Origin: Terriglobales bacterium
GTDB lineage: Bacteria > Acidobacteriota > Terriglobia > Terriglobales > Acidobacteriaceae
Assembly: GCA_035764005.1 (NCBI GenBank)
Contig: DASTZZ010000087.1
Coordinates: forward strand, 1 to 35,473
Reading direction: 5' to 3'
DNA: 35,473 nucleotides
The notes below the pieces were generated by a model that saw only the letters and a program-made list of their open reading frames with translations, was not told the DNA's origin and made no database searches. This document shows positions 19,531 through 29,800 of the stretch, one piece after another (within the stretch, counting starts at the first letter, position 1; each line of letters opens with the position of its first letter). Made by a program: the position numbers and the translations under genes.

Positions 19531-20832
19531 TTACTTGCCCGTGTAGCTCACGCGCCAGATTGAGTTCGTTCCATCGTCGCTGACGAACAACGAGCCATCT
19601 TGTCCTACAGAGACACCCACAGGACGTCCCCAGACTTGGCCGTCTTTGGTCACGAAACCGGTGAGGAAATCTTCATATTCATCCTGCGCCCGCCCGGTTT
19701 GATGCATGGGAACACGCAACACTTCGTATCCGGCACGACGATGCTTGTTCCATGACCCGTGTTCGGCGGCGAAGATGTCGCCGCGATACTCAGGAGGGAA
19801 CTGCTTGCCTTCGTAGAAGAGCATTTCCAGCGATGCGATGTGCGGCTGCACCAGCACGTCAGGCACGATGACTTTGTCTTTCAACTCCGGATGCTTGCCT
19901 TTGTGTCGTGGATCTTGGTGTCCGCCGATGTAGTACCACGGCCAGCCATAGAATCCGCCTTCCTGCACGTGCGTGATGTAGTCGGGCGGGAGGTTATCGC
20001 CGATCTCATCGCGCTCGTTTACCGAGCACCAGAGCTCTCCCGTTTTGGGATGGATCGCTTCGCCAACACAATTGCGAATGCCCCAAGCATAAACGCGGAG
20101 GCCACTGCCATCGGGATTGAATTCGAGAACGTCGGCGCGATGGAACTCGACAGGATTGTTGTCGGTGTCGTCGACGTTAGAGTGCGAGCCGACGGAGACG
20201 AACATCTTCTTTCCGTCAGGCGAGAAGACGATGTCGCGCGTCCAGTGTCCGCCGCCGCGCAGATGCCCACCGCCGGGAAGATCGGCAATCTTCTGCTCCC
20301 GACCAGCCGCTTTCATATCGCCATTCTTATAGGGAAATCGAACGACGGAATCGGTGTTCCCGATGTACACCCACTGCGGACTCGGTCCGGGCGGATAGAA
20401 GTTGATGCCGAACGGTTTGCGCAGTCCCGTGGCAAACACTTCCGTCCGCTCCGGCTTGCCGTCTTTGCCGATGCCGCGAAACACTTTCACGTCACCTTCG
20501 TCGCTCTCGGCAACAAATAGATCGCCGTTCGGTGCGGTGCGCATGAGCCGTGGATTGTGCAGGCCAGTAGCGTAGAGATCGACGTTGAACCCTGCAGGCG
20601 CTTGCGGCCAGGCGTCTTTTGGACGCGGGATTAAATCAGGGCCGTTGTCGACTGACTTACTCGCGTACGGGTCTGGAAGGTCAGGGACCGTGATCTTGTG
20701 AACTACGCCCGGCGCTTGTTCACTGAAGTCGCTAAACGTGACCTGCTTCCCGTTTTGGGAGTAAAGCAAGAGAGTAGATAGCGCGAAGACTGCCATAAAG
20801 GCGATCGTCTTAAACAGAGTTCCTCTTTTCAT
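19531..20832 (-). CDS. Exported PQQ-dependent sugar (sorbosone-type) dehydrogenase
   Basis: This 433-residue protein resembles L-sorbosone dehydrogenases and soluble glucose dehydrogenases. It is expected to be a six-bladed propeller that binds PQQ and oxidises sugars or aldehydes in the periplasm. Conserved-looking pieces include GFNVDLYATGLHNPRLM near 75-91, GNTDSVVRFPYKNGD near 155, RDIVFSPDGKKMFVSVGSHSN near 195-215 and FAAEHGSWNKHRRAGYEV near 360-377. A signal sequence lies at the N terminus (hydrophobic about 8-24, ending near LYSQ). I chose ATG at 20832 because GGGGAAGGG precedes it; a TTG at 20853 would add seven residues. No PQQ synthesis genes are in the window. The sugar substrate is unknown. 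Confidence 0.85.
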   Translation of the reverse strand: MKRGTLFKTIAFMAVFALSTLLLYSQNGKQVTFSDFSEQAPGVVHKITVPDLPDPYASKSVDNGPDLIPRPKDAWPQAPAGFNVDLYATGLHNPRLMRTAPNGDLFVAESDEGDVKVFRGIGKDGKPERTEVFATGLRKPFGINFYPPGPSPQWVYIGNTDSVVRFPYKNGDMKAAGREQKIADLPGGGHLRGGGHWTRDIVFSPDGKKMFVSVGSHSNVDDTDNNPVEFHRADVLEFNPDGSGLRVYAWGIRNCVGEAIHPKTGELWCSVNERDEIGDNLPPDYITHVQEGGFYGWPWYYIGGHQDPRHKGKHPELKDKVIVPDVLVQPHIASLEMLFYEGKQFPPEYRGDIFAAEHGSWNKHRRAGYEVLRVPMHQTGRAQDEYEDFLTGFVTKDGQVWGRPVGVSVGQDGSLFVSDDGTNSIWRVSYTGK

Positions 20833-21203
20833 AATTGCCCTTCCCCGATTCAAATGCTACATGGTTTGAGGAACGCAGATGTGCATTAAGAGAAATAAAG
20901 GCTTGCAATAGAAAGAGTGAATTGCGGAGCACGCAAAGCAGAAGCGAGGAGACTTTGAAGAGGACGATGCTCGCTATAAACCCAGCCCGAAGCGGGAATG
21001 TTTCAGCCGAGGTCGTACGCCTTGGCGAACGAGCGGAAAAGGGACAACCGCTGAAAGGCCGACATACAATCGAACTTTGAAGTCTGCAAAATGTAGCCTA
21101 TCGAGTTCCGCCCTAGTGCCGCTTACTTCCGAAGAAACGATAAAGGTCACGAAGACGAACTCCGTGACCTCCGGTTTCTAAACTTCCTGTGCGCTCTTGC
21201 TTT
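20833..21203. other. Intergenic region upstream of the sugar dehydrogenase
   Basis: These 371 bases between two minus-strand genes carry the dehydrogenase promoter and, near the far end, a terminator-like hairpin (listed separately). I found no gene. A plus-strand open frame here (20835-21080) has no ribosome site or family resemblance. Confidence 0.5.
21144..21170 (-). terminator. GGTCACG hairpin after the lipoprotein gene
   Basis: AGGTCACG (21144-21151) and CGTGACCT (21163-21170) form an 8-bp stem with an 11-base loop, 33 bases past the lipoprotein stop. On the minus strand the stem is followed by TTTATCG, so it could end that transcript. The core is the same as in the 19428-19521 element. 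Confidence 0.5.
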
Positions 21204-22178
21204 TTAATCCGCCAGGCTCACCTTCATGTTATCCACATACACATGGTAAGGAGTGCTGTTGCCGTCCAAGTCGACTTGGAAGGCATTCGTCAGCTCAGGT
21301 CCGTTGCCAGTGAACAGTGCGTCGTGCACGATGTTTGCCGGATAGGTGACGCCATCCACGGTCAGCGAATCGTGGAATATCTGCGTTCCCTGAGCGTGAT
21401 AGATGGCAATGATGTGGTGCCAGCTGTCTGGAGCGAAGGGCTGGAATGCGATTGACGTTCCTTCCCAATGCTTGGTGGTGTAGTTAAACACCCGCCAGGT
21501 TTTCGAATCATAATCAGCCTGCCAAGCGTAATTGTAGGTGTAGCCGTTTGCATTCTGCTGGCATTCAAATTCGATACCCTGTGGCGCCGAGGCGTACTGA
21601 GCCGGGATGTAAAGATCGAACTCGTACCGCAAATAGCTCACCGGATTCGACACAGGATGTTGCTCGATGAAGTAGTAGCCGCCGGTGTACGCCGGGCCGC
21701 CTGTGATCCAAAAGTCAGTCGAGCTGCCACTCAGGCTAGGGGTCGAGATTCCCTGAGTAAGTCCGTAAGCCGGGGCGGTTCCACCGCCGCCGTCGTTGCC
21801 GCATCCGCCGCAAGTTTGCCATCCGCCTTGGTTTTGAATGTTGGACATGATGGTTGCTCCGGGCGGAGGTGCTGGGGCATCACCGTTGTTGGTGGGAGTC
21901 GGAGGAACTGGCGTAGGAATTGGAGCCGGGGTTCCAGAGCCCGAAGTGGAGGTGCTGGTCGAACCGGATGAGCTCGTCGAGCCAGTGCTAGAGCCACCCG
22001 CGACGGGAGTAGTAGACGAAGACGAGACTCCGGATGAGCTTCCGTTAGAGCCGGTCAATTGCGTAGTTGTAGTCCCAGGGGATTTGGTGAGGGCGTTCGT
22101 TCCTCCGCATCCGGTAACCCAAAATGCCGCCATATTGAGAGCTGCTATGGCGCAGATCCCTTTCAGATTCAATCGCAT
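21204..22178 (-). CDS. Lipoprotein with low-complexity linker and beta-sandwich-like domain
   Basis: The 324-residue product starts with a lipoprotein signal ending VTGC at Cys23, so the mature protein should be lipidated. Residues about 30-105 are a Ser/Thr/Gly- then Pro-rich linker. The remaining ~215 residues begin with IMSNIQNQGGWQTCGGCG and are rich in aromatic residues (FWITGGPAYTGGYYFIEQH, YEFDLYI, WHHIIAIYHAQG, YVDNMKVSL). They read like a concanavalin-type beta-sandwich; I recognise this as a type common in Acidobacteriota lipoproteins but not a named function. Carbohydrate binding is a guess. The ATG at 22178 has AAAGG upstream. No operon partner is obvious. Confidence 0.75.
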   Translation of the reverse strand: MRLNLKGICAIAALNMAAFWVTGCGGTNALTKSPGTTTTQLTGSNGSSSGVSSSSTTPVAGGSSTGSTSSSGSTSTSTSGSGTPAPIPTPVPPTPTNNGDAPAPPPGATIMSNIQNQGGWQTCGGCGNDGGGGTAPAYGLTQGISTPSLSGSSTDFWITGGPAYTGGYYFIEQHPVSNPVSYLRYEFDLYIPAQYASAPQGIEFECQQNANGYTYNYAWQADYDSKTWRVFNYTTKHWEGTSIAFQPFAPDSWHHIIAIYHAQGTQIFHDSLTVDGVTYPANIVHDALFTGNGPELTNAFQVDLDGNSTPYHVYVDNMKVSLAD

Positions 22179-22399
22179 TCATTAACCTTTCGGTCGGTGG
22201 GGGGCCGACTGTCAGGTCAAAGTACGGGGGCATCTACTCTGGTTATATCCGGTGAGAGTAGTAGATGGGCTAGAGAAAGGCCCTTAGAACAATCGGGGAA
22301 TTGTGGGTTAATGGCCTTAGCAGGCAGCCAGGAACTGCCATTTGGCAGGCCGTCGCCGACTACGGGTTTGCGACGGAAGCATGAGTAGCGCGGTCATTT

Positions 22400-22849
22400 T
22401 CATCGCCTCAGCAAATACATCAGCACTGCCCCAAGCGCCATCGAAAGCGCAATCACAAGCCACAACTTGTTGCTGCTCTCAAAACGAGGCTGGGCTGACG
22501 GTGTAACTGCAAGGTCGCCGACCGAAGAGGCCGTGGAGCGGGAAATGGGCGTGGCTGACGATTTAGTGGTTACGTTGACTCTGATCTGAGCTCCGCCGAG
22601 TTTTAATTCGGTGCTCCGCACTTTGTTAGGGTCGTGGAGCATTTCTCCAACCATCTCAGTCAGCTTATCGGAGTGAAGCATTTCGCCAACGAGCCCAGTG
22701 AATTTGTCATTCAGCTTCTGCTGAAGTTCTTCCCGCGTGGCTCCCTCGATGGTCTCAGCAGGTCCTTCCTCCGCTCGGGCAGTGAATCCACCCCCGGGCT
22801 TTGGCTCAATTCGGTATCGAAACTTCGTTATTGCGTCTTTGGTTTCCAT
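22400..22849 (-). CDS. Hypothetical C-terminally membrane-anchored protein
   Basis: This protein of about 149 residues has no family I can name. Residues about 8-45 look like a small beta-hairpin fold (FRYRIEPKPGGGFTARAEEG), followed by a helical stretch with two related phrases, LVGEMLHSDKL and MVGEMLHDPNK. A Ser/Thr/Pro-rich linker precedes a single C-terminal membrane helix (LWLVIALSMALGAVLMYLL) and RR, a tail-anchored layout with the bulk in the cytoplasm. I chose ATG at 22849 with GGGA just upstream; ATG 22858 or GTG 22867 are alternatives adding three or six residues. Confidence 0.65.
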   Translation of the reverse strand: METKDAITKFRYRIEPKPGGGFTARAEEGPAETIEGATREELQQKLNDKFTGLVGEMLHSDKLTEMVGEMLHDPNKVRSTELKLGGAQIRVNVTTKSSATPISRSTASSVGDLAVTPSAQPRFESSNKLWLVIALSMALGAVLMYLLRR

Positions 22850-23011
22850 ATTTCCCATCCGGTGCACTAGTTTGAGTGACGAGGCCGCAAGGCCGCGAGT
22901 TACGAAGGTGGAGGACCAAAGGGATCTTTTGAGGTCAATGGAAGCTCGGGTCTCTAAGCGGCTCAGCGGGTAGTTTCGTTAGTTCGCGACCTTCACGTAT
23001 CATCGCCTGCC

Positions 23012-23563
23012 ATGACCAAGCTAATTGCAGTGATTCTTCTGATTGCCTGTGCGGCGGTCACACAGCAAACTCATAATCAATACGAGCCGCCGAACACGCC
23101 GGGCGCCGGGCAGAAGCTGCTCGCGCAATTCGCGGGCGAGTGGGATGTCGTCAAAACCTTCTTCCCAGCTAATGGAAAGCCGATCATTACGAAGGGAACA
23201 TGCAAACAGTACATGATTCAGCAAGGCAAGTTTCTGCAGTCCGATTTCACGTTTTTCAACGCTGACGGAACGAAGAGCACAGGAACCGGAATCTCCGGCT
23301 TCGATTCAAAAACAAATCGGTTCACCACAGTCTGGTACGACTCGCGACAAACGACCATGTCTATTCGTCAGAGTGACGGCACGTTCGATGGTAAGAACAT
23401 CGTGTTGTGGGCTACAGCGCTCGATCCAGATGATCCGGGGCGCAAGACGGTCGCGCGTGCGCACCTTGAGGAAGATGGTCGTCTTCTTCTGCATCGTCAT
23501 TTCCTCATCGACGACAAAGGAAACGAGCGAATGATGATAGAGCTTCGCATGACGCGGAAGTAA
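23012..23563 (+). CDS. Exported DUF1579-type protein
   Basis: The 183-residue protein starts with a short signal sequence (about 1-17). The rest resembles DUF1579: FAGEWDVVKTFFP near 39-51, a beta-rich middle with GISGFDSKTNRFTTVWYDS near 92-110, and RHFLIDDKGNERMMIELRM near the end. The fold is expected to be a small beta-barrel; no enzymatic function is established. It stands alone, followed by 336 bp without a gene. Confidence 0.75.
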   Translation: MTKLIAVILLIACAAVTQQTHNQYEPPNTPGAGQKLLAQFAGEWDVVKTFFPANGKPIITKGTCKQYMIQQGKFLQSDFTFFNADGTKSTGTGISGFDSKTNRFTTVWYDSRQTTMSIRQSDGTFDGKNIVLWATALDPDDPGRKTVARAHLEEDGRLLLHRHFLIDDKGNERMMIELRMTRK

Positions 23564-23899
23564 TCTATAGACAACGAAACCTGCGGAGCCGTAGCGCCTG
23601 CGAACGAGGTCTCTCGCATCCGGTCCCAGCGTTTCCGACGATACATGGTCCCGCAACGGCAAACGTCTTCCATAGCAAGATGCAGCCGATTGCAACTCTC
23701 CTGCGATCCCCTCAAACGCCCGCAGTGAATTAACTCCATAAATCGTTCTATTGCCGTTCGTTACGTTTTGAACAACCTGGGGAATTGCGGTGTGCAGATT
23801 GCTACACCACAGAATGCTGTAGGGCCGTGCCACGTCTGCCGGTAATCCGCCCGTGGCACCGGTCACCGGCGTTCGATACTCCACTAAGTTCGGGGAACC
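23564..23899. other. Intergenic region upstream of the giant secreted protein
   Basis: These 336 bases must hold the promoter of the giant gene, but no clear -35/-10 pair stands out. A minus-strand open frame that crosses this region (23306-23884) overlaps the DUF1579 gene, has Arg-rich composition and no recognisable family, and I do not support it. GGGGA precedes the next start codon. Confidence 0.5.
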
Positions 23900-26800
23900 A
23901 TGCTCAAAAAGCTGTTGCTGATAATTTCGTTCATCGCTTTCTTAGCCGGTCAGGCGTTTAGTTCATGTACGGCACCGCAGAATGCGATTGAAGCTGAAAA
24001 TTGCAATCCCGGCTCAAACAACTGGATTGTGAACAGCATCGATTCAACGATTCAGGGTTTTGCGACTGATATCAGCTACAACGTTGGGCAGTCGGTAAAT
24101 TTCAAGATCAACACGAGCGCGAGCAACTATCAGATAACTATTTTCCGCATGGGGTACTACCAGGGAAGTGGTGCCCGGCAGATCGCGACCGTTACGCCTT
24201 CTGCGAAGCTGCCACAAAGCCAGCCGGCTTGCCTTACCGATTCGGCCACGGGCCTCGTGGATTGCGGAAACTGGGCAGTATCAGCCTCGTGGACGATTCC
24301 AAGCAATGCAGTATCTGGCATTTATTTCGCCGATATCGTTCGCGGTGATACCGGCGGAGCCAATCAAATTTTCTTCATTGTCCGCGACGATAGCAGTCAC
24401 TCGGACGTTTTGTTCCAAACATCGGACGAGAGCTGGGAGGCCTACAACGGCTACGGTGGGCACAGCTTTTATGGACCGACAACAGGTTTTGATCTGACTA
24501 ACCGCGGTTATAAAGTCAGCTACAACCGGCCATTTGCATGGATAGAGAATCAAACGCAGCCGTTCTATGCGGAATACCCGATGGTGCGCTGGCTTGAGGA
24601 AAATGGTTACAACGTTAGTTATTTCAGTAGTGTGGATGCTGCACGGAGCGGCGCGCTCATACAGAACCACAAGCTATATCTCTCCGTCGGACACGACGAA
24701 TACGTTTCGGGTCCGAAAAGGACAAGTGTAGAGGCTGCTCGCGATGCCGGCGTTAATCTTGCGTTCTTCAGCGGGAATGAGTTCTTTTGGAAGACGCGTT
24801 GGGAAAACAGTATCGATGGCACCGGCACTCCGTATCGGACCCTGGTCTGCTACAAGGAAACTCTTGGAGCAACTTCTAACCCTCCGGCCACTACTGCTGT
24901 TGACCCGCAAGACCCGCCAACTTGGACAGGCACCTGGCGGGATCCCGTCAAGAGCCCGCCAGCCGATGGCGGCCGACCGGAAAACGCCTTGACGGGTCAA
25001 CTATTCCGAGTCAATGGCCCGGGCAATGACAACACTAATCTGTCGATAAAAGTTCCCTCCGCAATGGGAAAGTTTCGCTTTTGGCGTAATACTCCCAATG
25101 TTGCGACGCAAGCTGCCGGAGCGACTTGGACTCTGCCCGGTGGCACTCTCGGTTATGAATGGGATGCTGAGGAGGATAACGGCGCGCGCCCGGCTGGCCT
25201 CTTCGACCTCTCAAGCGCAACCTACAACCTCACAACTGATTATCTGCAGGACGCCGGTGGACTCTACGGAACGGGAACGGCGACGCACAAGCTCTCACTT
25301 TATCGAGCTCCGAGCGGTGCACTGGTGTTTGGCGCCGGCACAGTGCAATGGTCTTTTGGCCTGGATTCTTCCAGCGGCGGGACCGCGGACGTAAACATGC
25401 AGCAGGCAACAGTCAATCTGTTTGCTGACATGGGCGTCCAGCCGGCGACCCTGCAGGCCGGATTACATCCTGCAACCCAATCGACTGACACTACGCCGCC
25501 TGTATCTACGATTACCGCTCCAGCGAACGGCACATCTGTTCAAGCTGGAACGACGATCGCCGTTACCGGAACCGCCAGCGACGTTGGAGGCTTGGTTGCC
25601 GGGGTCGAAATCTCGGTCGACAATGGAGCAACTTGGCATCCGGTGACCGGAACCACAAGTTGGTCTTATACGTGGGTTGCAAATACGGGAGGGACGTTCA
25701 CTCTTTTAAGCCGTGCGGTGGATGACAGCGCCAATTTGGAAACGCCGTCCGGCGGACCATCGGTAAATATCGTAGGTGTTGCTTCCGTAACTGCAAGTCC
25801 GAGCACTTTATCTGGAGGAGCTTCGTCGCAAGGAACCGTCACTCTAAGCGCCCCAGCCGGAACTGGTGGTACCAGCGTGACGCTAACATCGAGCGTACCA
25901 TCAGTTGCTGCAATACCTGGTTCAGTTGTAGTTCCAGCAGGAAGCACGACCGCGACTTTTCCCATCACAACAGTTCCTGTCGGTGTCTCCACAAGCGTTG
26001 TCATTTCTGCGAAATTCGCAAGCACTGCCACAACGACACTTACAGTTAACGCGGTCTTTCCACCTGCGCCGGGAGTTGTCGATATCGATGCGGTAGTCTC
26101 GGCGCATCAAGGGACCTCCTCTTCGACAATCACGAGCGGGGCGTTTTCTACCGCTGCGCCAAATGAGCTGGTGTTGGCGCTCATATCCAGCGATGCGCTT
26201 CAGCAAAACATCACGGTCTCGGGAATTACGGGAGGTGGTCTCAGTTGGACGATGGTCCAGCGCGCGAACGGCCAGAATGGCACAGCCGAAGTCTGGCGAG
26301 CGTTGGCGCCGAGCGTGTTGACGAAGGTTACTGCAACCGCGACCTTCTCGCAGTCGTCTCCCAGTGCTGATATCACAATCATGACGTTTGCTGGGGTAGA
26401 TACGAGCGGCACGAATGGCTCAGGCGCGATTGGTAATTCCGCCTCCGCGAGCGCTGCGAGCGGGGCGCCAACGGCTTCACTCACCACGACTCGAAACAAT
26501 TCCTGGGTAATTGGGGTAGGCGCGGATAATGCGAACGCGATTGCGAGGACTGTCGGTCCCAACCAAGTGTTGATCGATTCCTATCTCAGTCCCTTGGGAG
26601 ATACATTCTGGTCCCAGAGGCAGTCGGCCCTCGTGTCGAGTTCGGGCTCGACGGTCACGATCAATGACACAGCTCCGACTGGTGACAGTTATAACCTGGC
26701 CATCGTTGAAGTCAGGCCGCCGTTGGTCGGACAGTTCAGCATTTCAGGAAATCTATCCGCCAACGGTGCCGGCGCAACCGTCACGCTCAGCGGAGCAATG

Positions 26801-29800
26801 TCGCAGACAACCACCGCGGATGCTGCAGGGAACTATTCTTTTGTATCCCTTGTAAGTGGATCGTACACGGTCACGCCAAGCAAGGCTGGATTCGCCTTTA
26901 GCCCTGCCAGTCAATCAGCCACCATCACAAGTTCAAATATCTCGAACCTCAACTTCACGGCATCGCAAGCGGTCTCAATTTCTGGAACTATTAGTCCCGC
27001 AAGTGCTGGCAGCGGCGCTACCATAACACTTAGTGGGGCTGCCTCTGGCACTGTAACGGCCGACGCGTCGGGTAACTATTCGTTCAACACGACCGGAAAC
27101 GGAACCTATACCATCACACCCAGCAAGAATGGCTTTGACTTTACCCCGTCATCGCGGACCGTCACCGTGGCCGGCGCAAACATTAGCGGAGTGAACTTCA
27201 CGGCACAGGCAGTTATTACTACAAGCTTGGCAATTGATGTGAAGACCTCTAAGGACGGAACCACCGCAAGCTCCTCAATCAGCTCATCTGCGTTCTCTAC
27301 CAGTTCGCCAAATGAGCTGTTGCTGGCGTTCATTTCAACCGATTACCTCGGTGGCGCAAATACAACCGTCAGCGATGTGGCTGGGGGCGGACTAACCTGG
27401 AGTTTGGTCGCGAGGGCGAATACTGAGAGTGGGGACGCCGAAGTTTGGCGTGCTTTTACTCCTGCGCCGCTGACCAATACTACTGTTACAGCAACTTTGT
27501 CTCGAAGCGTTGTCAGCTCCATCACCATCATCACCTTCACGGGTGTTGATCTGACGGGTACGAATGGTTCCGGAGCTATTGGCGCAACTGCGAGTAAGGG
27601 TGCCACGAATGGTGCTCCGAGCCTCTCGGTGGTTACTACTCGCAACAATTCGTGGGTGTTCGGTGTAGGTAACGATTTCGACAACGCAATAGCGAGAACG
27701 CCGTCTTCAGGACAGACCGTTGTCCACCAGGATCTCACCTCGGCAGGTGATACCTATTGGGTGCAGATGCAGAACGCCACCACTCCTTTGAGTGGCACTA
27801 CAGTAGCAATTAGCGACAGTGCCCCAACGTCTGATCGGTGGAACTTAGCCGTTGTAGAGGTTCTCCCCTCACTTGGTCCGTACAGCATTTCCGGTACTTT
27901 AACTCCTGCGCTCAGTGGAGTTACCATCGCGCTTAGCGGATCTGTAAATGCGACCGCAATACCAGATGGATCCGGAAATTATACTTTTTCGGGACTTCCT
28001 AACGGGTCATACACAGTGACTCCTTCGAAAGCAGGATTTAACTTTAGCCCTGCCTCCCAGAACGTGATCGTTAATGGCGCAAGTGTAACCGCGATCAACT
28101 TCACGGCAACGGCACAGACCTTCAGCATTTCCGGCACTGTGTCTGCGATTGGCGCAAATGCAACCGTGGCTCTCGGTGGTTCGGGCACCGCATCAACCAC
28201 CGCAGACGCTTCCGGCAATTACTCCTTTACAGGGCTGTCAAACGGAACGTACACGGTTACTCCGTCGAAATCCGGAGTTGTATTCAATCCGACTAGCCAG
28301 AATGCGACAGTAAACGGTAGCAATGTTTCCGGACTGAACTTCACGGCGGCACAAACGTTCAGCATTTCCGGCAATCTGTCCACGACCGGCGCGAATGCCT
28401 CGGTGGCTCTCAGTGGTTCGGGCACGGCCTCTACGACAGCGGACGCTTCCGGCAACTACTCATTTACAGGATTGTTAAACGGAACGTACACGGTTACACC
28501 ATCCAAGTCTGGAGTGACATTCAATCCGACAAGTCAGAATGCGACGGTCAATGGCAGCAATGTTTCTGGGCTGAACTTCACAGCGGCACAAACCTTCGGT
28601 ATCTCCGGCAATCTGTCGGCGACTGGCGCGAATGCAACAGTCGCTCTCAGCGGTTCGGCAACTGGGTCTACGACGGCGGATGCCTCCGGGAACTACACAT
28701 TTACAGGATTGTTAAACGGAACATACACAGTTACTCCGTCGAAGTCCGGGGTGATATTTAATCCGACAAGCCAGAATGCGACGGTGAATGGCAGCAATGT
28801 TTCGGGAGTGAACTTCACCGCAACCGGACAAACATTCAGCATTTCCGGCAATCTGTCTGCAACCGGTGCGAACGCTACGGTGGCTCTCAGCGGTTCGGCA
28901 ACCAGCTCTACCACCGCGGATGCCTCCGGAAACTACACGTTTACCGGACTGACAAATGGAACGTACACAATTACACCGTCGAAGTCTGGAGTGATATTCA
29001 ATCCAACAAGTCAGAATGCGACGGTGAATGGTAGCAATGTTTCGGGAGTAAACTTTACCGCCACGGCGCAGACGTTCAGCATTTCCGGTAATCTGTCCAC
29101 GACCGGCGCGAATGCCTCGGTGGCTCTCACTGGTTCGGCCACCGCCTCTACGACAGCGGATGCGTCCGGGAACTACACGTTTACGGGACTCTCAAACGGA
29201 ACATACACGCTGACTCCGTCGAAGTCTGGAGCGACATTTAGTCCAACGAGCCAGAATGCGACGGTGAACGGTAGCAATGTTTCTGGAGTGAACTTCACGG
29301 CGGTATCGTCGATCGCGGGCTTGGCGATCGACGCCAACAGCTCCAAAGACGGAACCACGGCCAGCACCACAATCGCAACGCCAGCTTTTTCCACTGTTTC
29401 TGGCAATGAGCTCCTGCTGGCTTTCATTGCCACCGATTACCTGAGCGGCGCCAACACAACTGTTTCCAGCATTTCGGGCGGGGGACTTACATGGAATCTG
29501 GTGAAGCGCACGAATGTACAGAGCGGTGACGCGGAGATCTGGGCGGCGTTTGCTCCTTCAGCGCTGACAAATGTTACCGTAACTGCCACTGTGTCGCAGA
29601 AGGTGGTCTGTTCCATTACTGTCACGAGCTTTACCGGTGTGGACACCACCATCGGCACAACTCTTCCCAATGCCGTTGGAGCTACCGGAACTGCAAATGC
29701 CAGAACAGGAGCTCCTTCTGCTGCTCTGGTGACTACACGTAACAACTCTTGGGTGTTTGGCGTGGGTAATGATTACGACAATGCCGTCGCACGCAGCGCC

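Noticed and set aside
23306-23884. 192-codon minus-strand frame over the DUF1579 gene and the gap after it
   Set aside because: Arg-rich composition, no recognisable motifs, and overlap with a plausible exported protein gene.
28118-29310. Regular repeats considered as a CRISPR array
   Set aside because: The units are about 240 bp, fully coding and without unique spacers; they encode protein modules.
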